Source: Saccharospirillum salsuginis
Lineage (GTDB): Bacteria; Pseudomonadota; Gammaproteobacteria; Pseudomonadales; Natronospirillaceae
Assembly (NCBI RefSeq): GCF_014651855.1
Contig: NZ_BMXR01000003.1
Location: 372,001-436,000, forward strand
DNA length: 64,000 nucleotides
Reading direction: 5' to 3'
Part shown: piece by piece, positions 18,027-27,409 of the stretch
Position numbering within the stretch: position 1 is the stretch's first letter
Layout of the letters: every line of letters starts with the position of its first letter
Notes under the pieces: generated by a model
The model's input: only the letters and a program-made list of their open reading frames with translations
Told to the model about the DNA's origin: nothing
Databases searched by the model: none
Position numbers and translations under genes: made by a program

Positions 18027-19279
18027 CCAACGTTCTGATTTTGTTGACACTGCTGTGCTTTATAGTGCCAGTCTATGTTTATTTCGGATATCCTGCTTTG
18101 CTTTGGATGTTGAATCGGCTGGGGTTTCGCAAACCGATCCATTTGGATGATTCATGGCCGACAGTGACTTTGATCATCTCCTGCTATAACGAACACCGAG
18201 TGATTCGTGAAAAACTGGACAATGCGCTTTCACTGGACTACCCCCGGGATAACTTTAAATTGTGTGTCGTTTCTGACGCCTCCGATGACGGGACTGACGA
18301 AATCGTTCAGGAATACATCGACCGTGGTGTCACTCTGATACGTCAGGAAAAGCGCTTGGGTAAAACAATGGGGCTTAATCATGCCCTGGAGAATATCGAC
18401 AGTGAAGTGGTTGTCTTTTCCGACGCAAACGCTCTATATGAAACAGGTGCTATTAAAAATCTGATTCGAAATTTCGCGGATCCCTCCGTGGGCTATGTTG
18501 TCGGAGCTGCCCTCTACACTGACTCAAAGGAGTCGGCATCCGGCAAGAACGAAGACCTGTACTGGCGTTATGAACTGGCGATAAAGAATTGGGAGAGCGA
18601 ATTACATTCAGTGGTCGGAGGTGACGGAGCAATTTACGCTATTCGCCGGTCTCTATGGCAACCATTGCAGGTTCAGGACATCAATGATTTCGTCAACCCG
18701 ATGCAAATTATCGCAGCTGGTTATCGAGGGGTGTTCGAACCGCAGGCACGTTGCTATGAAGAAACCGCTGGATCGTTCGCTCGGGAGGCTGCACGTAAGG
18801 AGCGCATCGTTAATCGCAGTTTTCGTGGCTTGCTGCGCGTAAAGTCGGTCATGAACCCTTTCAGTTCTGGATTTTTTGCATTCGAAGTCATTTCCCACAA
18901 ATTATTGCGTTGGCTGATACCGTTCTTCCTTCTTGGTGCGCTGATCGGTTGTGCCTGGCTGTCGATACTCGGTGTTCTGCTGTTCCAAGTGCCTCTGACC
19001 GGAGCTATCATACTGATAGCCCTGGCTTCGATTGGAGCTATGTTGGCAAACCGGGGCGTATCGCACTTTCTTTTCTCGACGCCCTATTACTTCGTTCTGA
19101 TTAATTTCTATTCTATGCGCGGTATCATCGCCGCTTTACGGGGCCAGACCCAGGTTACCTGGAATACCGCTCGGCCCGGTGACACCATTAATGAATCCAA
19201 GGTCGTCAAGCCGTTCAGTTTGCTGCTTGGTTCAACCGGACTGTTGATTGTTAGCCTGATCTGGCCCTATCTGGCCTGA
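18023..19279 (+). CDS. Membrane glycosyltransferase family 2
   Basis: This 418-residue processive-type GT2 enzyme has one N-terminal membrane helix and three or four C-terminal helices. The catalytic core carries VTLIISCYNE, VVSDASDDGTDE (nucleotide-binding Asp), VVFSDANALY (DxD-like) and a late acceptor-loop region. The layout resembles cellulose/hyaluronan-synthase-like and NodC-like enzymes, but I do not see a full QxxRW motif; the segment EAARKERIVNRSFRG occupies that place. It probably adds a sugar at the cytoplasmic face of the membrane. It is coupled to the FemAB gene by a 4-base overlap. Confidence 0.85.
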   Translation: MTNVLILLTLLCFIVPVYVYFGYPALLWMLNRLGFRKPIHLDDSWPTVTLIISCYNEHRVIREKLDNALSLDYPRDNFKLCVVSDASDDGTDEIVQEYIDRGVTLIRQEKRLGKTMGLNHALENIDSEVVVFSDANALYETGAIKNLIRNFADPSVGYVVGAALYTDSKESASGKNEDLYWRYELAIKNWESELHSVVGGDGAIYAIRRSLWQPLQVQDINDFVNPMQIIAAGYRGVFEPQARCYEETAGSFAREAARKERIVNRSFRGLLRVKSVMNPFSSGFFAFEVISHKLLRWLIPFFLLGALIGCAWLSILGVLLFQVPLTGAIILIALASIGAMLANRGVSHFLFSTPYYFVLINFYSMRGIIAALRGQTQVTWNTARPGDTINESKVVKPFSLLLGSTGLLIVSLIWPYLA

Positions 19280-19300
19280 TCCAATATGGGAGGCTGACGG

Positions 19301-20656
19301 ATGTCAAAGTTTGCATTGCTCTTTCTGGCCATTTTCTTTGGAGGCATCACCGCCGCATTTTTCTATAGTGCAACGGGAGCCTTCGTACTGTATGAACTGG
19401 TTTATTTTTTCAACCCGGACAATCGATGGTGGTCAGCCAGTATTCCCGGTTTGCGCTACTCTTTGATCAGCGTAATGGTCATGATGATGGCGCTGGCGAT
19501 CAACTATCGGCGTTTGGGCAGTAAAAGCCCTTGGCTGGACCAACCGGTATTCAAATGGATGGTCGCCATTCTCTGCATGTATTACGTGATGTACATACAC
19601 GCACTGGATATTCAGTCCCACGACAGGTTTACCTTCGAGTTCACGAAGTTGGTGATCATCATGCTGATTGCCTATAAGCTGATTCATTCCGAACGAGCTC
19701 TGGATGCTGTGTTGTGGGGGTATCTGATTGGGGCTACTTATCTTGGGTATCTTACGACGGTCACCGGCCGGAATTCTGGAAACCGCGTTGAAGGAATCGG
19801 ACTTGTAGACGCACCGGATTCAAACGGAGCGGCCGCAACCCTGGTACCTGCTGCTACCTTGTTGATGTATTACTTTTGGAAGGGTAACAAGAAGGTTAAA
19901 TTGTTGTGTTGTATCAGTGGCGCTTTCATCGCTAATGGACTGGTTCTGATTAACAGCCGGGGTTCCTTCCTCGGGGCGGTTGTCGGAGTGGTTTTCTATC
20001 TCTGCTACATGTTGTTTTCCCGATACCAGAAAGAAGGGCAGCGCGCGACGGCTATCATGACTTTGGTGCTCGGGTTGGCTGGTGGCCTCTATGTGACTGA
20101 CGATACGTTCTGGGATCGAATGGATACCCTTCGATCGGTTGAAAATAAGGAACAGAGTGGTGCCAGTCGGATGGACTTTTGGTTAGTGACCTTCGATGTG
20201 ATGAAAGATTACCCTATGGGCGTTGGGATCGCTGGTTATCAACGAGTCAGTGCAAATTACCTGGAAGAATCACAGTTGGCCAAAAATGCGGGTGTCAGGG
20301 CCGTACATTCCTCCTGGTTTCAGGGGTTGGCTGAGTTGGGTTGGCCAGGGCCGATTCTGTTTTTCGGAATGATGGTCTCACTGTACAGGCTGTCTTCCCG
20401 GACCAAGAACTATTTGTTGCAGCACGACCGAACAGACGAGTACTTCAAAGTATTGGCCATAGAAGGTGCCTTATTGGCTTTCATGGTATCCGCAACGTTT
20501 ATTGACCGTTTCCGGGCGGAAATTCTGTACTGGATGATCCTGTTTCTGGCGGCCGCCAGCAATGTATACTATCTGCAGCATGTCAACCAGCGCCAAGGAC
20601 AGACAAACGGTCTGATCAGAAGGCGAACCTTGACCAGGGAGTCCCGTCTTACATGA
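19301..20656 (+). CDS. O-ligase/Wzy-type polymerase, exosortase A-associated
   Basis: A 451-residue protein with about eleven hydrophobic segments and a large periplasmic loop near the C-terminal half. The VLINSRGSFLGAVVG segment, near residue 215, is characteristic of the Wzy_C/O-antigen ligase group. The N-terminal FFYSATGAFVLYELVYFFNPDNRWW segment matches the putative O-glycosylation ligase of exosortase-A systems. It could polymerise the repeat unit or attach glycan to a protein, and the sequence alone does not decide. The gene overlaps the next one by four bases. Confidence 0.8.
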   Translation: MSKFALLFLAIFFGGITAAFFYSATGAFVLYELVYFFNPDNRWWSASIPGLRYSLISVMVMMMALAINYRRLGSKSPWLDQPVFKWMVAILCMYYVMYIHALDIQSHDRFTFEFTKLVIIMLIAYKLIHSERALDAVLWGYLIGATYLGYLTTVTGRNSGNRVEGIGLVDAPDSNGAAATLVPAATLLMYYFWKGNKKVKLLCCISGAFIANGLVLINSRGSFLGAVVGVVFYLCYMLFSRYQKEGQRATAIMTLVLGLAGGLYVTDDTFWDRMDTLRSVENKEQSGASRMDFWLVTFDVMKDYPMGVGIAGYQRVSANYLEESQLAKNAGVRAVHSSWFQGLAELGWPGPILFFGMMVSLYRLSSRTKNYLLQHDRTDEYFKVLAIEGALLAFMVSATFIDRFRAEILYWMILFLAAASNVYYLQHVNQRQGQTNGLIRRRTLTRESRLT

Positions 20657-21801
20657 AACCTCTTAGAATTTTACAATTTATTACACCGGCCGGGTTTTAC
20701 GGTGCAGAACGCTGGGTTCTGGCACTGGCCAACAATCTGAGTGCCGCTGAGGTTGTGTGTGACCTGGCCGTTACCGATGAAGGTGCCGGACAGGATCTCA
20801 GCGTAGCCGAGTTTTACCCAAAGCAGATTGGCCAAGTGCACCGAATTCCCTTGAAGCACCGTTTCGATATGACAGCGATTCAGAAGTTGTGTACGCTCAT
20901 TCGCTCACGAAATATCGATGTAATCCATACTCATGGATACAAGTCGGACATTCTCGGCCTAATAGCCGCGCGCCGCTGTAACATCAAAGCCGTTTCCACG
21001 CCTCATGGTTTTTCCGGAAACGTTGGTTTCAAGTTAAGTATGTTCATCAAGGCCGGAACCTTTTCCTATCGTTATTTTGACCGCGTCGTACCACTGTCTC
21101 CTGAGCTATTGGAGGATGTGCGCGGATTCAGAGTACCGGAATCCAAAATCGACTACATTGCGAACGGAGTGGATCTGAGCGAACTTGACCGCTTTTTCAA
21201 AATGTCGAGTGAGGAACGAGAGGATTTCCACCTCGGTTTTGTCGGTCAGATGATTCCCCGTAAGGGATTAAGAGACTTAATTGATGTCTTCCATCGGCTC
21301 TGGGAACGCCATCCAAGGGTTCGATTAACCTTGGTTGGCGACGGTAGCCAGAGACGGGAACTGGAATCCTATGCCCGCTCGCTACCATGTTCCGAACGGA
21401 TACGTTTCCTGGGATTTCAGCCTGATCGGATACCGATCATGCGTGAGTTCGATATGTTTCTGATGACCTCCAGCCTGGAAGGTATCCCCCGATGCATGAT
21501 GGAGGCCATGGCGATTGGTATTCCTGTAGTGGCCTACGATATCCCGGGAGTCGACGAGTTAGTGACACACGGAAAGACGGGTTCTTTGGCACCATTGGGC
21601 GATATAGAAACATTGTCGAATGAGTGCGAAGCCTTGATGTTGGATATTGAGCTGCGCCAACGATTGACCGGCAATGCACGTCGAATGATAGAAGAGACCT
21701 ATTCCGCTGCACGCATGGCGAATGAATACACCGCGCTTTTTCGGACTTTGGTCGGTCCTGCATCGTCCGGCAAGACTAGCTTGTCGGGAAAAGGAGTTTA
21801 A
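20653..21801 (+). CDS. Glycosyltransferase family 4
   Basis: This 382-residue GT-B enzyme has the N-terminal acceptor domain (FYGAERWVLALANNL, IDVIHTHGYKSDILG) and a C-terminal nucleotide-sugar domain with GFVGQMIPRKGLRDLIDVF and LEGIPRCMMEAMAIGIPVVA (the E-x7-E region). It lacks a signal peptide and should act at the cytoplasmic side of the membrane. It lies between the ligase and the amidotransferase, a place where exosortase-A loci usually carry a GT4. The sugar is not predictable from sequence. Confidence 0.85.
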   Translation: MKPLRILQFITPAGFYGAERWVLALANNLSAAEVVCDLAVTDEGAGQDLSVAEFYPKQIGQVHRIPLKHRFDMTAIQKLCTLIRSRNIDVIHTHGYKSDILGLIAARRCNIKAVSTPHGFSGNVGFKLSMFIKAGTFSYRYFDRVVPLSPELLEDVRGFRVPESKIDYIANGVDLSELDRFFKMSSEEREDFHLGFVGQMIPRKGLRDLIDVFHRLWERHPRVRLTLVGDGSQRRELESYARSLPCSERIRFLGFQPDRIPIMREFDMFLMTSSLEGIPRCMMEAMAIGIPVVAYDIPGVDELVTHGKTGSLAPLGDIETLSNECEALMLDIELRQRLTGNARRMIEETYSAARMANEYTALFRTLVGPASSGKTSLSGKGV

Positions 21802-21803
21802 CG

Positions 21804-23726
21804 ATGTGCGGTATTGGTGGCTTTCTTCGCGTCCAGAACGCATCGCCTGACCGTCAACACGAGTGGCTATCCCGGATGGGCCAGTCAATTCTACACCGTG
21901 GACCGGATGCCGGTGGCGTCTATCTCGATGACGGTGTGGGGCTGGTTCACCGGCGGCTGAGTATTATCGACCTTTCGGAAGCCGGAAACCAACCGATGGT
22001 TTCCATGTCGGGACGTTATGTGGTTGTTTTTAATGGGGAGATTTACAACTTTCCCGAGATTCGGGAACGATTGGAAAAACAGGGCGTCACATTTCGTACA
22101 CACAGCGATACCGAGGTTTTGCTAACACTCTATGAAACCGAAGGCGAGCGTTGCCTGGACGAACTGAATGGCATGTTCGCCATTGCCATTTGGGATAAGG
22201 TGGACAACCATTTGTTCCTGGCTCGGGATCGACTGGGTAAAAAACCACTGTATCTTTATTCCGCCGGCAGTCATTTTGCGTTTTCCTCGGAGATCAAGGC
22301 ACTGCTTGAATTGCCTTTCGTCAAGCCAGCCATTCGTCAGGACGCCGTTAAGGATTACTTTTTCTATCAGTATGTTCCGGATGGTAAGTCTATCTTTTCC
22401 GGTATCGAAAAGCTGTTTCCGGGAGAATGTCTACGGGTGGACGCTTCCGGCATACACCGCCGACGTTACTGGGATGTCTCTTTCGATAAACCCATCGATC
22501 TTCCTGCACACGAGATCAAGTCTGAATTGGCGACCCTGATTGAAGACAGTGTACGTATTCGTATGCTCAGTGATGTTCCATTAGGCGCTTTCCTCAGCGG
22601 TGGAGTTGATTCAAGTGCAGTAGTCGGATTAATGGCGAAGCTTAGTCAGGATCCCGTGGTGACATGTTCCATAGGATTTGACACCGAAGGCTACGACGAA
22701 GTGGTCTATGCGCGACAGATTGCCAATCAATTCCATACCGATCACCATGAATACACGGTTCGAGAAAGCGTGACCGACCAATTCAGGGAGATTGCTCGAT
22801 ACTTCGACGAGCCATTCGCCGATCCTTCTTTTATTCCCACTTTTTACGTATCCAAGTTAGCTAGACAGGCTGTCACGGTCGCGTTGGCTGGCGATGGAGG
22901 GGACGAGAATTTTGCCGGGTACAGCAAGTACACAGTAGACCAGACTGAGAATAACTTGCGACGCTGGATACCTGGACCCATTCGTTGCCATCTCTTCCCG
23001 ACCTTGTTAAAGGGCCTCCAACCAATGAACCAATGGCCATCCAGAAAGGCTAAGAGTTTGTTGAGCGCTCTGATGCGTGAACCGGATGAAGGCTTTTTCC
23101 TGACCAATGCCTTTTTCAGTCGGCCGTTATGGGACTATCTGGTCAGACAGGATTTTGAACGTCAATTGGACGGCTATGATCCGGCCAGCCTGACTTCCGA
23201 TTATTACCACCGGGCCGATACCGACGACCACCTTAGTCGTGTGCTCTACACCGATATCAAGACATATCTGCCAGGCGATATACTGGTCAAGGTCGATCGA
23301 ATGAGCATGGCTAATTCTCTGGAAACCCGGACTCCATTGTTGGACTACCGCGTAGTCGAATACGCGGCTCGTATCCCGTCTTCGTTGAAGCTTCGAGGAC
23401 GGGACAAGAAACATATTCTCAAAGAGTCCATGAAACCACTACTCTCGGATGACATTTTATATCGCAAGAAGATGGGGTTCTCGGTTCCGTTAGCACAGTG
23501 GCTTCGAAATGAATTGCGCGCGACCGGTGACGACTATTTCAACCGACGGAATTCGGGCCTCGCCGAGGTATTCGACATGTCCCGCGTTCGTAATTTGTGG
23601 CAGGCGCATCAGCAGGGGCAATCACTCTACACCCAGGAGTTATGGAGTATGTTGATGTATGAAGTCTGGTGGCAGAACTACGTTGGGGCGGGAGTTAAGT
23701 CGCCCAACCGGGAGTTGTGCGCGTGA
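21804..23726 (+). CDS. XrtA/PEP-CTERM amidotransferase (asparagine synthase-like)
   Basis: This 640-residue protein has the N-terminal glutaminase domain with catalytic Cys2 (MCGIGGF) and RLSIIDLS, followed by an asparagine-synthase-like ATP-pyrophosphatase domain with LSGGVDSS near residue 265. The full set of domains and the setting match the amidotransferase of exosortase-A loci rather than a housekeeping asnB. It probably forms an amide on a sugar acid or other carboxylate in the polymer, which is inference. GGAG precedes the ATG. Its stop overlaps the next start as GTGA. Confidence 0.9.
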   Translation: MCGIGGFLRVQNASPDRQHEWLSRMGQSILHRGPDAGGVYLDDGVGLVHRRLSIIDLSEAGNQPMVSMSGRYVVVFNGEIYNFPEIRERLEKQGVTFRTHSDTEVLLTLYETEGERCLDELNGMFAIAIWDKVDNHLFLARDRLGKKPLYLYSAGSHFAFSSEIKALLELPFVKPAIRQDAVKDYFFYQYVPDGKSIFSGIEKLFPGECLRVDASGIHRRRYWDVSFDKPIDLPAHEIKSELATLIEDSVRIRMLSDVPLGAFLSGGVDSSAVVGLMAKLSQDPVVTCSIGFDTEGYDEVVYARQIANQFHTDHHEYTVRESVTDQFREIARYFDEPFADPSFIPTFYVSKLARQAVTVALAGDGGDENFAGYSKYTVDQTENNLRRWIPGPIRCHLFPTLLKGLQPMNQWPSRKAKSLLSALMREPDEGFFLTNAFFSRPLWDYLVRQDFERQLDGYDPASLTSDYYHRADTDDHLSRVLYTDIKTYLPGDILVKVDRMSMANSLETRTPLLDYRVVEYAARIPSSLKLRGRDKKHILKESMKPLLSDDILYRKKMGFSVPLAQWLRNELRATGDDYFNRRNSGLAEVFDMSRVRNLWQAHQQGQSLYTQELWSMLMYEVWWQNYVGAGVKSPNRELCA

Positions 23727-24856
23727 CTCGACATCCGCAACCGTTGCGTATACTGCATCTGACTTTCAATATGGACATCGGGGGCACTGAACAGGTGATC
23801 AGTCAGTTGGTGACGCACCTGGATCCTGATCGGTATCAGTGCTCTGTCCTATGCATCGATGGTGAGATCGGTCGTCTCGGCGAGCGATTGGAAAATCGGG
23901 GGGTTCCCGTAGCATCCCTTGAACGCCGCCCTGGTCTGGACTGGGAACTTATTAAAGCATTGCGTAAACGAATACGCGACGATGGCATACATCTGGTCCA
24001 TTGCCATCAATACACTCCCTACACCTATGGCTGGTTTGCAACGCGATTTCTAGGAGTACCGCTCGTTTTTACCGAACACGGCCGTTTTCATCCGGATCAA
24101 TACCGAACCAAGGCCGCACTGATCAACCCTATTATGGCTCTGACGACTCAGGCGGTAACCGCCATTTCGAGTGCAACCAAAGCGGCCTTGCGTCGATACG
24201 AATTCATTCCCGGGTTCAAGGTACAGGTGATTTATAATGGCATCGAGGGTCTGAAGTCGGTCAAGGATGAGCAGGATCGATTGCGGAGGGAACTAGGTAT
24301 CGGTCGCGATCAGCCGGTCGTTGGGACTGTCGCGCGTCTTGATAAAGTCAAGAATCAGTCCATGATGATCCGGGCGTTTAAAGCCATCAAGACACAACAT
24401 CCCGATGTCTGCCTGCTGTTGGTGGGAGATGGTCCGGAGAGGGTAACCCTGGAACAATTGGTTCAGGAGTTGGATCTCTCCTCCGATGTGATATTCACTG
24501 GCTTTATTGTGGAACCCAAGGCTTACCTGGCTTTGATGGACATTTTTCTGTTGTCCTCGTTCACCGAAGGCACCTCCATGACCTTGCTTGAGGCCATGAG
24601 TCTCGCCATTCCCGCAGTCGCTACAGATGTCGGCGGCAATCCGGAGGTCGTCGTGGACGGTCAAACCGGTCGCATTGTTGAAAACAATGATGCGTCCGCA
24701 TTCGCGCGGGCCATGGACGAATTACTTACCTATTCCGAAGAACGTCACCGTTTGGGAAAAAACGCGCTGGACCGCTTCAAGCAAGAGTATTCGGTCGATC
24801 GGATGGTCGACCGCTTTGCCGCGTTGTATCAATCCATCGGTCGGAAGGAGGTCTGA
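23723..24856 (+). CDS. Glycosyltransferase family 4, XrtA-associated
   Basis: This GT-B enzyme of about 377 residues resembles the glycosyltransferase that commonly follows the amidotransferase in exosortase-A loci. Signs are MDIGGTEQVISQLV, VHCHQYTPYTYGWF and TEHGRFHPDQYR in the N-terminal half, and VGTVARLDKVKNQSMMIRA with SFTEGTSMTLLEAMSLAIPAVATDVGGNPEV in the C-terminal half. The GTG at 23723 is chosen because it overlaps the previous stop (GTGA) and has GGAG eight bases upstream. Another GTG lies at 23717. The donor sugar is unknown. Confidence 0.85.
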   Translation: MTRHPQPLRILHLTFNMDIGGTEQVISQLVTHLDPDRYQCSVLCIDGEIGRLGERLENRGVPVASLERRPGLDWELIKALRKRIRDDGIHLVHCHQYTPYTYGWFATRFLGVPLVFTEHGRFHPDQYRTKAALINPIMALTTQAVTAISSATKAALRRYEFIPGFKVQVIYNGIEGLKSVKDEQDRLRRELGIGRDQPVVGTVARLDKVKNQSMMIRAFKAIKTQHPDVCLLLVGDGPERVTLEQLVQELDLSSDVIFTGFIVEPKAYLALMDIFLLSSFTEGTSMTLLEAMSLAIPAVATDVGGNPEVVVDGQTGRIVENNDASAFARAMDELLTYSEERHRLGKNALDRFKQEYSVDRMVDRFAALYQSIGRKEV

Positions 24857-24859
24857 CCC

Positions 24860-26308
24860 ATGGCAAGTGTGCGCAGTGCGCTCCTGTATTCCGCAACGTC
24901 CAAGTATTCGATGCGATTGCTGGGATTGATCTCGACCATGGTACTGGCACGACTTTTGACGCCATCCGAGATCGGTACGTTCGCCATCGCGAGCTCCATT
25001 GTCATGCTGTTGACCGAATTCAGAATGCTCGGTGCTGGGGTTTATCTAATACGTGAAAAGGTTCTGAACAATGACAAGATTCGCTCCGCCCTGGGATTGA
25101 CTGTATTGATTTCCTGGGGACTGGGAATGGCTATAGCCGGTTCTTCACCCTGGGTCTCGAAATTCTATCAGATGCCTGAGATCACGACTCTGTTTATTAT
25201 ATTATCGATCAGTTTTTTCCTGGCACCGTACATCAGCATTCCCACTTCCTTGTTGTCGCGGGATTTGAAATACCGACAGATCATGATTATTCAAATGTCG
25301 GCGGCGATTGCCAATTTCATTTCATCGGTACTGCTAGTGATAATGGGGTACAGTTTTTACAGCCTCGCCTGGGGGCGCAGCATCGCCAGTACCGTTCAAC
25401 TTTTGGCTGTACTGTGGTACCGGCCCAGGAACATTCCCTGGCGTCCGTCATTTCGGAACATGAAGTCGGTAGCCAAGGTGGGTATCTATTCGTCTACCGC
25501 CAACATACTGAAAAAGTCTCAGACGACGGCTCCGGATTTGGTGATTGGTAAAATGGGCACAACCAGTCAGGTGGGTATGTTTTCCCGTGGTATGGGGTTT
25601 GTTGATTTTCTCTCACAGTCCATCGAAATGGGTATATCTCCGGTCGCGCTGCCTTATCTCTCGTCCGTTCGGCGGCAAGGCGGCGATGTGTTAATGGCCT
25701 ACACCAAGGCGGCGTTGTTGATCGGGTCTTTGACCTGGCCAGTGCTGGCCGTGGCCAGCCTGACCAGCTTTCCGGCTATTCGGTTGTTCTTCGGTGATCA
25801 GTGGGATGCCGCTGCCCCGATCGCTGCCATATTGGCCTACTGGGCATTGTTTCGCTCGGTCCACTCGCTGTCACCTCCCTTGTTTCTAACGACTGGCAAG
25901 GAGGCGTGGTTAGTGGCCAAGGAAGCGATAACCTTTATTGTTTTTATTCTGGGTATCATTCTGAGCTACAGATACGGGCTGGAAGCCGTTGCCTGGTCGT
26001 TGGTCTTCTCTGCAATCTTCAACATGGTGTTGACGAGCTGGGTTCTAAAATACTGTATTCAACTCAACATCGTGCCATTTATACGTGCAATGTTACCTAA
26101 TATTGTACTGACTGCCATTTGTTGGGCGGTTACCTGCATCATCGATCTGTTTGTGAATTTCGATCAGTCGGACCCGGTTTTTTCCATTGCTATTGTGGCT
26201 TTGGTATTGCCTCCAGTTTGGCTGCTGACAGTGATGGTATTAAATCATGATATTTATCAGGAAATTAAAAACCTAGTGTTAAAAAAGAGACGTTCCATTA
26301 TTTACTAG
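24860..26308 (+). CDS. Wzx-type flippase (MOP superfamily, PST family)
   Basis: A 482-residue membrane protein with about twelve to fourteen hydrophobic segments, in the pattern of lipopolysaccharide/exopolysaccharide flippases. The start (TSKYSMRLLGLISTMVLARLLTPSEIGTFAIA) is diagnostic of the WzxC-like group. It should move the lipid-linked repeat unit to the periplasmic face for polymerisation. It is the last gene of the long plus-strand operon, and a second flippase of the same family lies at 46292. A GGAGG-like site precedes the ATG. Confidence 0.9.
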   Translation: MASVRSALLYSATSKYSMRLLGLISTMVLARLLTPSEIGTFAIASSIVMLLTEFRMLGAGVYLIREKVLNNDKIRSALGLTVLISWGLGMAIAGSSPWVSKFYQMPEITTLFIILSISFFLAPYISIPTSLLSRDLKYRQIMIIQMSAAIANFISSVLLVIMGYSFYSLAWGRSIASTVQLLAVLWYRPRNIPWRPSFRNMKSVAKVGIYSSTANILKKSQTTAPDLVIGKMGTTSQVGMFSRGMGFVDFLSQSIEMGISPVALPYLSSVRRQGGDVLMAYTKAALLIGSLTWPVLAVASLTSFPAIRLFFGDQWDAAAPIAAILAYWALFRSVHSLSPPLFLTTGKEAWLVAKEAITFIVFILGIILSYRYGLEAVAWSLVFSAIFNMVLTSWVLKYCIQLNIVPFIRAMLPNIVLTAICWAVTCIIDLFVNFDQSDPVFSIAIVALVLPPVWLLTVMVLNHDIYQEIKNLVLKKRRSIIY

Positions 26309-26363
26309 GAAGGGAGTGGAAGGCTCTTCCGATGAAGTTGTAATAGATAGATTCGAGGTTGGA

Positions 26364-27203
26364 TCACCGATTCAACCAATGTGATGTGTCTACACCAAAC
26401 TCGTGCTTGATCCGATCGACGTCGGACCGGTAAAAATCGGCCAGGTAATCCAACTGCTTGGATGTGGGCTGAGGTTTTTCGGCGGGTTTGGAATCAAGCT
26501 CCGCCAGTCCGGTGAACAGCCTCTTTATTTTGTATGGGTAGGTTTTTTGTTCGATGTTCTGGTGGTAGAACTTTAATATGGAGCGACCTATGGGGCCTTT
26601 GCGAGTCACGACCTTGTTGGCGTTGTGTTGAGTCGTCAGGTCAACATCCTGAAAATCTTCGTCGACGCCTAAAAACCGGTAAATGCCACGCACGGTCGCC
26701 TCGGGCTTGAACTTCAATTCATCCATCGTAAACAGATGAATTTGCTCGCGGGAAAAATACTGAAGGTACTGATCGAGTTGGTAGGCATAGCATCCTTGCC
26801 ATAGAGTCGGATCTTTCGGGTGATGGGCAAGTATGTCATCAAACATTCGCGTTTCATGACCAGCGGCAATGCGTTGTAAATAGTGGGACTTGAACCGTTC
26901 AATCGGATCGCGTAGCAGGTATATCAGTTTGATGTCCGGGTTGTAGGCATGGATGCGTTTCGGAACGTCGGGGTTGGCCGGAAAACGGGTATAGCTGGTC
27001 GAAGCCTCACCGATGGCCGTTTCGTGGGCTTTACTGAAATGCTTTTCATACCAGGCGAAACCCTTACGCCAATATTTGTCATTGGAGAAAAAGTTAATTT
27101 CCTTGATTTCAGACATGAAAATGTCCGGATGGGATTCCAGATATTTGAACAAGCTGGTGGTGCCTGATCGAGCGGCGCCAATAACCAGGAAATTGGGTTT
27201 CAA
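26364..27203 (-). CDS. Sulfotransferase family protein
   Basis: This 279-residue cytoplasmic sulfotransferase has the 5'-phosphosulfate loop IGAARSGTTSLFKYLESHP near the N-terminus and the 3'-phosphate-binding region LRDPIERFKSHYLQ near residue 110. It should move sulfate from PAPS to a sugar hydroxyl. I place the start at TTG 27203, which has GGAGGAGA seven bases upstream; the in-frame ATG at 27272 lacks a ribosome site. It is divergent from the glycosyltransferase-sulfotransferase pair at 27410-29754 and points at the end of the flippase gene. Confidence 0.85.
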   Translation of the reverse strand: MKPNFLVIGAARSGTTSLFKYLESHPDIFMSEIKEINFFSNDKYWRKGFAWYEKHFSKAHETAIGEASTSYTRFPANPDVPKRIHAYNPDIKLIYLLRDPIERFKSHYLQRIAAGHETRMFDDILAHHPKDPTLWQGCYAYQLDQYLQYFSREQIHLFTMDELKFKPEATVRGIYRFLGVDEDFQDVDLTTQHNANKVVTRKGPIGRSILKFYHQNIEQKTYPYKIKRLFTGLAELDSKPAEKPQPTSKQLDYLADFYRSDVDRIKHEFGVDTSHWLNR

Positions 27204-27409
27204 GGGTGACTCTCCTCCATGAATGACAAGCGGTGGCCTGGGGTGAAACTCAGGGTCCGTTGGACGGAGCAAGGATAGTATGGCGACCAGGCCTTTGCAA
27301 TAGACCGCTATGTAGCGGGATGCTGCGTTAAGGTGTTCGGGATGCCCTTGCCAACGTTAGGATCAAGGTATAAAGTTCAAGTCCCGTTCTCCTAGAAAGG
27401 TCGGTTCGC